From positions 67,042,771 to 67,106,770 of the forward strand of contig CM066737.1 of assembly GCA_033961575.1 (NCBI GenBank): DNA of 64,000 nucleotides, written 5' to 3'. The notes beneath the pieces are model-generated. The model was not told where the DNA came from, ran no database searches, and saw nothing but the letters and a program-made list of their open reading frames with translations. Source of the stretch: Aselliscus stoliczkanus. Lineage: Eukaryota > Chordata > Mammalia > Chiroptera > Hipposideridae. A program made the translations under genes and the position numbers. Shown here piece by piece: positions 21,700-33,335 of the stretch; within the stretch, counting starts at the first letter, position 1, and each line of letters starts with the position of its first letter.

Positions 21700-21895
21700 T
21701 TTTTCCATAGCATTTGTCACCTTCAAACATATTTCACAATTTACTTATTTCTTAAGTTGTTTATTGTTTCTCTTTCACCACAAAAACATAAGTTCATAGA
21801 GGGTATGGCGATTATTTATCTGTTTTGTATTCTGATAGAACCCAACTACCTAGAATGGGACCTGGTCTAGAGCATTCAATAAATATTTATAAAAA
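21700..21895 (+). repeat. L2 LINE 3' end
   Basis: aagttcatagagggtatggc, tctgttttgtattctgatag, then tagaatgggacctggtctag and gcattcaataaatatttata. This order matches the end of L2 elements, ending in AATAAATATTT. Confidence 0.7.
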
Positions 21896-22711
21896 AATAT
21901 TATTAATCATATAAACTTCTGTGACAACATGACAAGTATTATGGCTACATTTTACCATTATTCATCTTTTTTTACTTTACCCTCTCAAAGACGTTTCATT
22001 TGTATTGTATCTGTACAATGATATCCTTCTCAAGAGTTCCAAACACACTGGTCTTTCTGTTCTAAACAGTTTTTAAGGTTTAAAATTTTTTTAAATGAAG
22101 AAAGCAAACTTTTTTGTTGCTAAATGCATTATTCTTCAACTTATTCTGAATCCCTTTCAATATATTCTTAAGCCTCACTGCATCCAAATGTGAACATATT
22201 TTTACTTTCTATGTTGAATTTTACTTGAACCAAATCTGTATCTCTTTCCCATTTGTACTATATCCTAATTTATTCTTCTCAATTTGACTAAACACATTTT
22301 ATCTCTATGGTCTACTCTCAAATGTGTTTAAGTACAGTATAGATATAGCTGAGATAATGGCAATATGGTATTTGTTAGTACATTGTATTTAGTAAAGAAA
22401 AAATTTTCTTGAAGAAAGGAAGGAAAATTAGACCTACTCCTTGTATTTGAATAGTAAAGGTATCATTAAGTTTAATATCTTAAGGATAAAGCAAGTGTAA
22501 TTGAAATTTAGGTTAGTTTAATCATCTCTATCTGAAAAGATTTTCCACTGATGCCCTTACTCCTATATTACTGGCCACTTTGGGAGAATGAATAATTTAC
22601 CAACAGGCAATCTATATAGACATTAGTTAGGTAATAAAAACTTGAAATATAAAATGACGCCCAAGTTACTCTTAAGGTACTATAGGTTCTACTACAATTA
22701 AAATACATATT
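21896..22711. other. No recognised feature
   Basis: AT-rich DNA upstream of the L1/HAL1-like element. Nothing assigned. Confidence 0.5.
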
Positions 22712-23707
22712 CTAGGAGTGACATTAGAAACATGGCAGCATGAAGGATGCTCCTTGATCTCTTTCCTTGAATTTATACAAGTTGAGCAGCTATAATTCAA
22801 CAAAGGATACCTTATGCAACAATCAAATACATCTGGAAGATCCACACATTGAAACTGGAGGTGGGCAAACTGGGGTGAACAGAGGAAGAGAGAAGGAAGA
22901 CGTGCAGAGATGGGGGTGGGGTGGGGCACAGGACAAATCCTGGAGCTCACTGTGCTCCCAGGAGAGGAGAGAATTGAGACTGTAGGTGCACTTTCTGTGG
23001 CCCCAGCAATTCTGCCTGAGGGATTAGCATATAACATGACTGAACCCAGCGACTGGGGTGGAGGCTGAATACATAAGTGCAACAGCTGCAGTCTAACAGC
23101 CCTCACTGCTAGGCAGAAACAAGGACACAATGCCTGCCTGCCTCCACCCCACCTTTCTGATGTTAGCTGTGGGCCCCAGAAAAAAAATGCCAGCAGTATC
23201 AGATTAAAAAGCACAATATCTACAGCACTGAGAACTGGAGAGACAGCTCCTAAGCAGCAGGCCCACATTGTGGCTAATTCCAGTGACAAGGGAGGAGCTA
23301 AAAGGGAGAGGCGGCTGTGGCATAGCAGTTGCCATTACTCAGAAAAGAACAAAGGCACAAACACACCAGCTGCTTCTCCCAGGCCACCCTGCCCCTACCT
23401 TTTGCAACTGATCCCAGTGGGGGCACCTAGGGCTGCTGAGACTCACAGCTGTACATCTGGTTGCAGGGGCAGCGCTGAGATTTCAAAGGCTCAGAACCCC
23501 TTCACCCACCACATCTTCCCAATGGGGGTGGGTGGTGCTCTGAGACCAAGGTGACCTGCTCACAGAGATGCCTACCACCCCAGAAAATCTTCCACAGCAC
23601 TAGAAGCCAGAACAGGGCAAGAGAAAATAAAGTGTTCCAGTGCTCTCTACTAGAAAGCAAAAGAAAGACCTCTTCATATCCACCTGCTGCAGAATTCACT
23701 CCTATCG

Positions 23708-24750
23708 ATGCTCAGGAAGAGAAATAATCCGTTAACTGCTATGAACAACCAAGGTAACAAGGCAGCTCAGAGAGAAAATGAAAAATCTCTAAAAAGTAAA
23801 CTTAAAGATATGGAACTATGTGATTTAAATGACAGAGAATTCAAGATTGCAGTTCTGAAAAAACTCAGTGAAATGCAAGACAACTCAGATGGGCAGTTTC
23901 ATAAACTCAGAAATAAAATCAATAAACACAATGAATATTTTAACAAATAGGTTCAAATTTAAAAAAAAAGAACCAAATAGTAATTCTGGAGCTGAAGAAC
24001 CCAATAAAAGAGATGAAGAATGAAATAGCAAGCTTACGAAACAGAGCTGACCAGATGAAGGAAAGAATTAGTGATATTGAAGATAGAAATCAGGAAATGA
24101 CAGAGATTAAAGATGAGAGGGACTTGAGAGTTAAAAGAAATGAAAGAACTCTATAAGAACTAGATAGTTCTATCAGAAAGAGCAATATAAGAATAATGGG
24201 TATACCAGAAGGAGAAGAGAGGGAGAAGGGAATTGAGAGTCTATTGTCAGTTGACAAGAACTTATCAAACTATTGAAAGAACTGGATCCTCGAATCCAAG
24301 AAGCTAACAGAACACCTAATTAGCTGAATCATAACAGGCCTTTTGCAAGGTACATTATATTAAAGCTCTCAAATGTTAATGACAAAGAAAGAATTCTCAG
24401 GGAGTCAGGGAAAAGAAGATGGCAACCTACAAAGGAAAGCTGATTAGATTATCATCAGATATTTCCAGCAGAAATTCTACAAGCCTGGAGAGAGTGAAAT
24501 CAAATATTCAAACTATTGAAAGAGAGAAATTACCAGCCAAGTATAATATATCCTGAAAAGTTATCCTTTAGATATGAAGGAGGAATAAAGACCTTTTTAG
24601 ACATATAGAAGCTGAGGGAAATTTTCAAGACAAGACCTGTGTGATAGGAAATACTGAAGGGGTTATTTGACCTGAAACAAATAGACAAAAGGATACAAGC
24701 TATGAGTAAGATTACCAACAGACAGACAGAAGCAGGAGCTGGCAACCCCT
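23708..24750 (+). pseudogene. L1 ORF1 remnant (RNA-binding coiled-coil protein)
   Basis: ORF1p is the trimeric RNA-binding chaperone of L1. The first 80 codons are open (23708-23950) and highly charged, rich in Lys, Glu, Asn and Leu, as in the coiled-coil half. A stop at 23948 is followed by more coiled-coil text (LKNPIKEMKNEIASLRNRAD from about 23989). From about 24340 the reading resembles the carboxy domain (YIILKLSNVNDKERILRES, then SYPLDMKEE further on). Several stops and frameshifts break the frame. A purine-rich strand and the order 5' region-ORF1 support the call. Confidence 0.7.
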
Positions 24751-24829
24751 ACTCAGAATAGGATACTATACTCTTAAACATAACACAAAGAGTAAAGAAA
24801 ATAAAAAAAGAAAAAAAGACAATTTGCTA

Positions 24830-25600
24830 CTGCACAACAGAAGACACCATCAACAAAACAAAGAGACAAACAACCAAATGGGAGAAAATATTTGCAAACA
24901 ACACCTCCCATAAGGGGCTAATATCCAAAATATATAAATAACTCATGCAACTCAATAGCAAAAAAACAAACAATCCAATTAAAAAATAGGCAGAGGACCT
25001 GAACAGGCACTTCTCCCAAGAAGACATACAAATAGCCAACAGATATATGAAAAAAATGCTCAACTTCATTAGCTATTGGGGAAATGCAAATCAAAACCAC
25101 AATGAGATACCACCTCATACCTGTTAGAATGGCTATTCTCAACAAGACAAGTAATAACCAGTGTTTGAGAGGCTGTGGAGAAAAAGGAACCCTTATACAC
25201 TGCTAGTGGAAATGTAAATTGGTACAGCCACTACGGAAAACAGTATGGAGGTTCCTCAAAAAATTAAAAATAGAATTACCATATGACCCAGCTTTCTCTC
25301 TTCTGGTTATCTACCCCAAAAATCTGAAAACATTTATTTGTAAAGATATATATACTCCAATGTTCATTGCAGCATTTTTCACAGTGGCCAAGAAATGGAA
25401 ACAACCAAAGTTTCTTCCATAGATGATTGGATAAAGATGTGGTACATATACACAGTGGAATATGACCCAGCCATAATAAAAGATGAAATACTGCCATTTG
25501 CAACAACATGGATGGATCTTGAGATTATCATGCTGAGTGAAATAAATCAAACAGAAAATGTCGAGAACCATATAACTTCACTCATATGTAGGATATAAAA
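24830..25600 (+). pseudogene. L1 ORF2 carboxy-terminal remnant
   Basis: This is the last part of the L1 ORF2 protein. The reading around 25160-25220 gives a Cys-rich block with [14 protein letters not shown] followed by a stop and then WKC, the L1 CX3CX7HX4C motif with a nonsense change. The downstream reading includes [20 protein letters not shown] at about 25220-25280. It has several stops and no reverse transcriptase domain, so it is dead. Confidence 0.8.
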
Positions 25601-25872
25601 CTGAAAGCAACACATGGACAAGACACAGAAACAAACAAAAACTCATAGACACAGACAACAGTTTAGTGGTTACCAGAGGGTAAAGGGGGGAAGGTAGAAG
25701 AGAGAAAAGGGGATCAAACATATGGTAATGGAAGGAGAACTGACTCTGGGTGGTGAACACACAAAGCAATATATAGATAATATATTATAAACATGTTTGA
25801 AACCTGTATAATTTTACTAACTAATGTCACCCCAATACATTTAATAAAAATTAAAAACAAAACAAAAAAAAA

Positions 25873-26039
25873 TCCTATGTCAATACTGATGAGGAAATCA
25901 GTGATCCAAATAAGGCAATCTTGCCTCTCCACTAATTCTTTACACAGGAGAAATCTCATGGAGCCGATTCATTCTGTTATGCAATTTTTCACCTGATATA
26001 CTGCTGATTATTACACAATGCCTAAAAATTGTTCAGTTT
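25873..26039. other. No recognised feature
   Basis: Short unique stretch with nothing assigned. Confidence 0.5.
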
Positions 26040-26180
26040 ACCTACTTCAGATGTGGTTTTTCACTACTGCATTAGTTTCTACAAAGATAGAAACCATCTG
26101 CTTAGCTTGCGAATTAAACTCAGCTCCTAGCTTAGGACCTGATATATAATAATCTGTTGAAAGCATGAATCAAACAGTTA
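26040..26180 (+). repeat. Possible L2 LINE 3' end
   Basis: Weak L2-like order: ttctacaaagatagaaacca, agctcctagcttaggacctg, then ctgttgaaagcatgaat. It is diverged and uncertain. Confidence 0.35.
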
Positions 26181-26219
26181 TGACACTAAGGCTATGAATT
26201 ATGGCACTTCATATGCAAT

Positions 26220-26420
26220 CTGTCAGCACATCCTGTCCACTATCCCTTCAAAACATATCTAGAATCCAACCCCTTCTCATCACTTCTACTGTAGCACCCA
26301 GGACTAAGCCACTATCATCTCTTACTTGAATTGACCAGATCCTATCTTGTCTCCCTGTTTCCACACATACCCCTTGCCCTTCCAGTCTATTCTCAATACC
26401 CTAGATACAGTGTTATACTT
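26220..26420. repeat. Possible ancient interspersed repeat
   Basis: C/T-rich text (aaccccttctcatcacttct, ccactatcatctcttacttg, ccttccagtctattctcaat) resembles a common mammalian repeat that I cannot name. It could also be unique sequence. Confidence 0.3.
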
Positions 26421-26489
26421 CAAATGTTTATGTTTCAGCAAGAATGGAATGCACAATACCAGTGGAGCAACACTGCTAGGAATCAGGAG

Positions 26490-26650
26490 ACGTGACTTCT
26501 AGTTCTCTGTATTACAGTCCAGATTCCAGCTCCATAACTGTGGTCAAATCACTGAACTACTACTCTTGACCTCAATTAACTCATTGGCAAGATCAGGGAT
26601 TTGGACCAGACACTTTTAGAATATCTCATAGAGCACTAACTGTATATGAT
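26490..26650 (+). repeat. MIR SINE
   Basis: Order and words match MIR: gacttctagttctctg, then ctccataactgtggtcaaat (the gctgtgtgacc region) and cctcaattaactcattggca (the cctcagtttcc region). Confidence 0.65.
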
Positions 26651-29054
26651 CCTGACTTAAAAATGAAGGGAAAATGGTTAGTCACCAATGTACATCCAAT
26701 TATTGATGTTTTAGGAATTATGTATACTCATAATCAGTGTAAATCTTAACACTTAATGCTAAATTATTTATTAAAAGGAACTTAGTTTATATGTAAGCTC
26801 CACCATATATGGGAATAACCATCAGTCATATTAGATACAGCTATTTTGGGGTGCTTGATTAATGTGTACAATTAACATAGATTTTGCACATGAGACAGAA
26901 ACAGATAGCTTGAAGAGGTGAAAAGCAGAACCAGGGTAGTTTCTGCTACTGATACTTCTGTTTGACAAACTGTTGACATCTGAATTGCAGAGAAATCAGC
27001 GTAGACTTGCCCATCTTTTGTGACAAAGAAACATTTATGAGCAGAAAAAATTGAGAGAAAAATTTGCCTCCTTAAGGCTACTCTATGACAAAGAAATAAA
27101 TTATATGTAAAAAAGAAATAGAGAACTAAATAATATAAAGGAATCACCTCTAATAAAGGCATGGAACCTAAGAATTGCAAATGGAGTCACTGTACATAAC
27201 ATGACAATTTTCTCAGCAATGATATGACTAAATCGTAATTATTAAATTTTGGGGGGGGGAAAGGAAATGTATATTCTATTGATATATCTTTCTTTCATGA
27301 AATTCCATATACTAGACTTTATTTTCCCCAGTGTCTACTTTATCCCTGTACGATGTTAGCAAGATTATTGAGGTGCCCCTGTAGTATCATTACTGACACA
27401 TTACTGCAGTGTGATAGAAAATCTCATTTATTTTTAGAATATCAATGAAACATTGGTATTATGTTATCCACATTAGTAAAATTAATGAGCTCAAAGATCT
27501 TTTAATTTCCAGTCCCTCTGGCACAATGTTAGGCCATGATCTTTCATGATTTTCTCTCTGAAAAAAATAATTGACTTTATGTTTTTGACAAAGTAAGGCT
27601 CTCACTAAACTCAAAAAAGCTCACAACTAAGGAAGATTACATAAATGGGTCAGTTGTTTAATATTAATATTTTTTAAGTCAAGTGTTCTGGTATATCAAA
27701 TATTGTCAAAAATTGATTTTTCAGTTTTGTATAAATATTTACCTGCTTATTTAATATATTCATAAAAACCTTCTTATGTCAATTTTTCATAATATCTGGT
27801 TGAACAAATTTTCAGAGCATGGTATGTGACATGTTAATAACAAATAAGATAGTTTAAGCAAATAATATGTAGGAACATATTTATAAATCAAACAAATTCA
27901 CTAAGGGTATGCACAGAGAGTTCTGATCTTCTTTAGAAAACAGCACCTTTCTGTCAATGATTTATATTACAGGAAATTACATTCACTTATGGGGGTAATA
28001 ACTTTGACATCTAAAGTTAAAAGAAATTGGAACACTGACATTCTGCTAAAAGAGGTATCTTTGGCCTTTTTTGATAATAACTATAAATGCCTTACCTTTG
28101 TTCTTGGGACACTATGGAGTTTTATTTACACGGTTGATTTTAATTTAAGACATTACATTTAGGCCTAAATCCTTAAAAGATACCTCAGAGGAGTTGAATT
28201 AAGACTCTGTGTGTGTGCATATATACTTTTAAATTGGAGCTTTACTCCCACTAAATTGATATTTATATATTTTTGGCTCAAGGAAATCTTTCCATTTCTA
28301 GTGTTTTTCTCACATGTGGGAGTGCCACAGATGTATTTCTCCCAACATAAGAGGAATAGTTTGGGAGGTAATGCATCAATTTGAAAAAAAAATTTAAAGT
28401 ACATCCTACATTACCTTTGCTACCAATATATGTTAAGACCAACTAAAGTTGGCACCATCTATATAACTTTCCACCCATGAAAGGATGATTTCAAATGCTT
28501 GAGTTAGAATTCTGTAGCCAACCTGATGACTACATCAGATGACTCTATGACTAATACAATTGTTTCTATGGTAATCAGTTGTCAAGAGAGATGAAAAAAA
28601 TAACTTGAGCTATAAACATTTGATTTAGATACTCATCATGTGATATCCTATTCTATCTTTGGAATATTTGTGGCTGAGACATTTTTTGTATGCCTTTTTA
28701 AAGTTCTGCAACCTTATTCTTTAAGCACAAACCATTGTGAGGCATTACTGTATTATGTACTAAGAGACCACTGGATTTTTGAAGAGGGTATGCATAACAA
28801 AATATTAGGAAAGTGCTAAACATACTGATAGCATTGTTAGCACCCATCTCCGGGAATTCTACTGCCTAATAGCTATAGATTTTATCTATTATTGGGGAAA
28901 GGATTCTTTTTCTCTATAGTTGGTATGACAGCAATGTTGGGCCTGTTTTGATGGGAATGGGTGCTCTTGCCAACCCTTCCCAAGAAGTTTTGCATTTGTA
29001 TACATTACAGGTAGCAGGAGGAGTCAAGCTAAGTTTGAAAAATAATTACTTTAA
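26651..29054. other. No recognised feature
   Basis: About 2.4 kb of AT-rich unique DNA, with a G9 run at 27251-27259. No coding or RNA gene evidence. Confidence 0.5.
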
Positions 29055-29071
29055 AATAATTTTAAATCTTA

Positions 29072-29178
29072 GGGCCGGCCGAGTGGCACAATGGTTAAGC
29101 GCTGGCTTGGGAAGCCAGCGGCCCTGGTTCGGTCCCACATGTGAGGGCCAGTGACACTGCCCTCAAAAAAAAAAAAAT
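29072..29178 (+). mobile_element. tRNA-derived SINE, short form
   Basis: Head GGGCCGGCCGAGTGGCACAA, end ctgccctc and A tail. aataattttaaatctt at 29055-29070 is repeated exactly at 29179-29194, a 16-bp target-site duplication. Confidence 0.95.
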
Positions 29179-29194
29179 AATAATTTTAAATCTT

Positions 29195-31149
29195 GTTGGA
29201 ACAATTTCTACTTCTCCCATAGATGAAGGTTAACCAGGAGGTCTACTATGCACCTTGAATTTGGGGTTGAAATAATAACTTTAAAAAGTATTAATCTTTT
29301 ATATATATATAATTTTTTTTTCTCTTTGAGAACCAGCTGAATTGAAAGCTAATTTTCAGGTTTAAAGGTTTCTTTCCTTTCATTTTTTTTTAAGAGGAAA
29401 ACATGATGTCAAAATATTTCAAATCACTTGTTTTAGTATCCCTAAGTCTATTACACACATTTATAAAACTCTGTTTCACACACTCAAAAAAGGTCAGTGC
29501 TCTGTAAAGAATGGTATCTTATAGGGAAGTCTTTTGACTGTATATTCCCCAATAAATCCTTATATAAGGTAATTTTCAATTATTATTTCTACCAAACCTA
29601 GAAAAGAACTACCACGTTATTGGCTCAAGTTATATGTACTTTCAGTTTTGCTTTTTTCATTCGCAAACATAATTGACCACAGAACCTGTATTTATTTACT
29701 TTTACATAAAAAAAAATCTCTCTTTATTAGCATCCCATAGAACATACTTTAGAAAATGCTGGTCTTATATGCATTTGAGTCAGCTAATTCTGTTTTCTTT
29801 TCTTCAAACAATGAAATGCAGAGAATGAATGTGTGATTTGTTTTGGGATACATATATCTAATTATTCATGGTTTTAAATTCATTAATCCTCTGCACATTC
29901 ATTCCCTTCACAATGCTACTATGGGCAAGAGCCTAGACTGACTATTTCTCCTGTAGTTACACTTTTTTATTACAGTGTAAGGGCTGTGATGCAGTACCAA
30001 GATCCTTGAATATGAATAAATAAGAGAAAAAAATATGGAAAGCTCTAGGTGTGGTAATGGTACTAAATAATACATTTAGATTCAGTGGACTGTAATTAGC
30101 ATTTCTCTGAAAGATATCACAGCCGTGTTCTGCTGTTAGAACAACATTTGCAACTGTAGAATAAATCTAAATTAATGCTGGAAACCCTGACTAATGCATC
30201 TAGTATGAATAACCCATCCAGAAACAAGCAATGGTGTTTTGCTCGTTATATCAACACTGATTGCACACTAATCATTGCCTATTCTGTAAACATCAATTGC
30301 ACTATGTTCTTTTCTCCTGATTTACTTTCCTCAGTGTGAGGTATAATGCTTCAGGAAAAAAATGGTGCATTAAAAAGTTCCACCAGGAATCTAAATCTAA
30401 TGTAGCTTGTTTTTTAAGGTTTGTGGATCTGATTAATAATGTTCAGTGATTTCCTCTGTGACCTTTATCAACCCTGTATTGATTTTTCACTGATTAATTA
30501 TGTAACAAATGCGAGGTCTTAAACTGGCATACTTTTCTAAGTCTCAGTGTTGATACTTTTATTTTATCACTGGAATTCTATGTACCTTTATAGATAGTGG
30601 GTTTAAGGATAAAGACAACTGAATGTTTTTTCTTTGATTCTCAAAACTTTTGTACACACATTCTTTTCTTTTCACAGAGATTTTTGACATAATAATTCAA
30701 CTTCTTAAGAAAACACAGAGATATAGTCTTTCCAGTGTTGTTATATGGAAATGAATTGAACTAGAATTTCACTAAAGATTCTCATCCCAACCTAGGACAC
30801 ATAATATATATGTATTACACATGTATGTGTATGTCTGTATGTGTATATATGTAATTCAATTTTCCAAAAAGAAGACTTCTCTTTAATTTTATTACATGCA
30901 TTATGTGGCTTCCTGTTCTTAGAAAAATAATCAATTTTTTTAATCAACCAAAGAGGCCTGCTTTCACCACTAGCCCTATAGTTACCACTCTCATTATGCT
31001 TTTGTTCAAATCTAGGGTTAGAAAAGCATTTAGAGGTAGTTCTTACACTCTCCCATCACTTTCATATATTAATCTGGGAATGAAAAATGCCTTTCACACT
31101 AAAAGAGCTATGTGGAAATTTGTCAGATCATGATCTATTTCATTTACTC
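29195..31149. other. Unique AT-rich DNA
   Basis: About 2 kb without a named element. A GT/AT-rich patch (tgtatgtgtatgtctgtatg) lies at about 30820-30850. Several homeodomain-type TAAT cores occur at 30060-30520, but not more than the base composition predicts. Confidence 0.5.
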
Positions 31150-32397
31150 TTGCATTTTTAAAAATAATTTATTTATTTATTTTTAGTTAGTTTCAGGTGT
31201 ACAACACAGTGCAATAGTTATACTTTTTACCCTTCAAAGTGACAACCCCTTCTCCCCCATTTAGCCAACCCACTCCTCCCCCCCATATCATATATATCTA
31301 TTACACTTCCTCTGATTCCCTTCCACAGTATACTCCACATCCCGTGACTATCTATATATTCAATTACAGTTGATATACAATATTATACAACCTCAGCTTC
31401 AGGTGTACAGTACAGTGATCAAGCCTCTCCTCCATCCATGAAATGGTCTCCCTAACAAGACATGTGACCATCTGACACCCCACAAAATATTTACAACATT
31501 ATTAATTATATTTCCCGAACTGTCTTTCATATCCCTGTGGCAATATTGTAGTTACCTATTTTTGCTGTCTAATCCCTTCCCCTTCTCCCTCATCCCCACC
31601 CCCCTCCCAACTAGCAACCCTGGTTTTCCTCTATATCTATAAGACTGTTTCTGTTTACATTGCTCATTCATTCAGTTTTTCAGATTCCACATATAAGTGA
31701 GATCATATGGTATTTGTCTTTCTCTGACTGACTTATTTCACTTAACATAATAGTCTCTAAGTCCATCCATATCATTGCAAATGGTACAATTTCATTGTTC
31801 TTTATAGCTACGTAATACTCCATTGTATAAATGTACCACAGTTTCTTAATCTAGTCATCTACCGATGGGCATTTCGTTTGTTTCCAAGTCTTAGCTATTG
31901 TAAATAGCGCTGCAATGAACATAGGGGTGCATAAATTTTTTTGAATTAGTGTCTTGGGTTTTTCAGGATAAATACCTAGGAGTGGAATTGCTGGGTCAAA
32001 AGGTAGTTCCATTTCCCGTTTTTTGAGATACCTCCATACTGACTTCCATAGTGGTTGCACCAATCTGCAATCCCACCAACAGTGCAGCAGGGTCCCCTTT
32101 CCCCCACAGCCCCGCCAGCACTTGTTTGTTGATTTATTGAAGATAGCCATTCTGACTGGAGTGAGGTGGTATCTCATTGTGATTTTTATTTGCATTTCGC
32201 TAATGACCAGTGAGGTTGAACATTTTTTCATATGCCTGTTGGCCATCTGTATGTCCTCTTTAGAGAAATGTCTTTTCATATCTTCTTCCCATTTTTTAAT
32301 TGGGTTGTTTGTTTTTTTGATGTTGAGTTTCATGAGTGTTTTATAAATTTCAGATATTAACCCCTTATCAGATATATCGTGCATTCTTACATTCATT
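31150..32397 (-). mobile_element. L1 LINE, 5'-truncated, relatively intact
   Basis: The minus-strand L1 has its 3' end at the left (tttagttagtttcaggtgta), then a C/T-rich 3' UTR (about 31230-31640) and the ORF2 carboxy end up to about 32397. The ORF2 part is open for 181 codons, so this copy is younger than the others here. I see no crisp target-site duplication. Confidence 0.92.
31851..32396 (-). pseudogene. L1 ORF2 carboxy end, open for 181 codons
   Basis: This is the carboxy-terminal part of the L1 ORF2 protein, a reverse transcriptase/endonuclease used for target-primed reverse transcription. About residues 92-109 read [18 protein letters not shown], exactly the CX3CX7HX4C cysteine motif. 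Later residues include [14 protein letters not shown] and [19 protein letters not shown], both standard for this region. The endonuclease and reverse transcriptase domains are missing because the element is truncated at about 32397, so the fragment cannot act. The frame-initial Met is internal to ORF2 and is not a true start. Confidence 0.9.
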
Positions 32398-32422
32398 TAT
32401 AATAAATCAATTGGTTTTTAAA

Positions 32423-33052
32423 TAGTCATGTACCACCTAACAATGGGGATAAGTTCTATGAAATTCATCCTTAGGTGATTTCGTCATTATTCAAATATCA
32501 CAGAGTGCACTTACAGAAAGCTAGATGGCCTAGCCTACTACCTAGGCTCCATGGTAGAGCATCTTGCTCCTAGGCTACTAGCATGTACAGAATATCACTT
32601 TACAGAACAACACGAGATTAAATCAAGCACAAGAGAAATGATGCAATCAAGAGACTCAGGAAACATGAGATGCATGAGGCTGCTGCTGTGGTAACAAGGC
32701 ATACAATTTTACAGCAAACTTTTTTTTAATAAGTAGAAAGGGTGCACTCTAAAATAAAAATAAAAGGTAGTATAGTAAATACATAAACCTGTAACATAGT
32801 CATTTATTACCATTATCAAGTATTTTATACTGTACAACATTATAGGTGCTTTTATATGACAGGCAGTGCAATAGGTTTGTTTATACCAGCATCACCAAAA
32901 ACACATTAATAATGTGTTGTGTTGTTGACTTTGTGATGGCTACACCATCACTAGGTGAGAAGGAAATTTTCAGCTCCATTATAATCTTATGGGACCATCA
33001 TCATATATGTGGTCTGTCATTGACAAAAATATGGTTATGTAGCACAGGACTA
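32423..33052. mobile_element. Tigger-like (MER44-type) DNA transposon
   Basis: About 630 bp. The ends tagtcatgtaccacctaac (left) and, reversed, tagtcctgtgctacataac (right) are imperfect terminal inverted repeats, and each end includes or abuts TA. Internal words (ggtgatttcgtcattattc, gatggcctagcctactacct, tcttatgggaccatcat) resemble non-autonomous Tigger7/MER44 elements. There is no transposase frame. The family name is from memory; the terminal repeats are seen directly. Confidence 0.65.
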
Positions 33053-33229
33053 TATGCTTGAAATTACTAAAAGGAAGTAATCTAGCTTCATATGTGAAGT
33101 ACAACCCAGATATTTGGGTTAAACAATTTACTTAACTCTTGATGGAATGAATGAATGCCTTTCCAAAGAATAGTCAATTATATTAGAAAACTCCTGGGAA
33201 GAATTGTTGAATACATGAATATATTTTAT

Positions 33230-33335
33230 TTATTTATTTATTGTTTTGTTTTGTTTTGTTTTTTTGAGGGCAGTGTCACTGGCCCTCATATGTGGGACCG
33301 AACCGGGGCCACTGGCTTCCCAATCCAGCGCTTAA
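33230..33335 (-). mobile_element. tRNA-derived SINE, short form, 5'-truncated
   Basis: A TTTTG-repeat tail (33240-33262) is followed by gagggcagtgtcactggccc to caatccagcgcttaa. The last ~25 bases of the usual head are missing and the sequence runs into T-rich DNA. Confidence 0.9.

Larger units (their letters stand above)
22712..25872 (+). mobile_element. L1/HAL1-like LINE: 5' region, ORF1, short ORF2 end
   Basis: About 3.1 kb. A relatively GC-rich 5' region (about 22740-23700) is followed by an ORF1 remnant (23708 to about 24750) and then, within about 80 bases, by the last ~800 bases of ORF2 and a 3' UTR (25600-25850) with an A-rich tail. Most of ORF2, including the endonuclease and reverse transcriptase, is absent. 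This is the layout of half-L1 (HAL1) elements; a later internal deletion or two abutting L1s would look similar. The end shares ccaatacatttaataaaaat with other L1s here. Confidence 0.8.

Noticed and set aside
30060..30520. Cluster of TAAT homeodomain cores that looks like a developmental enhancer
   Set aside because: At this AT content about as many TAAT cores are expected by chance on both strands; no other support in the sequence.
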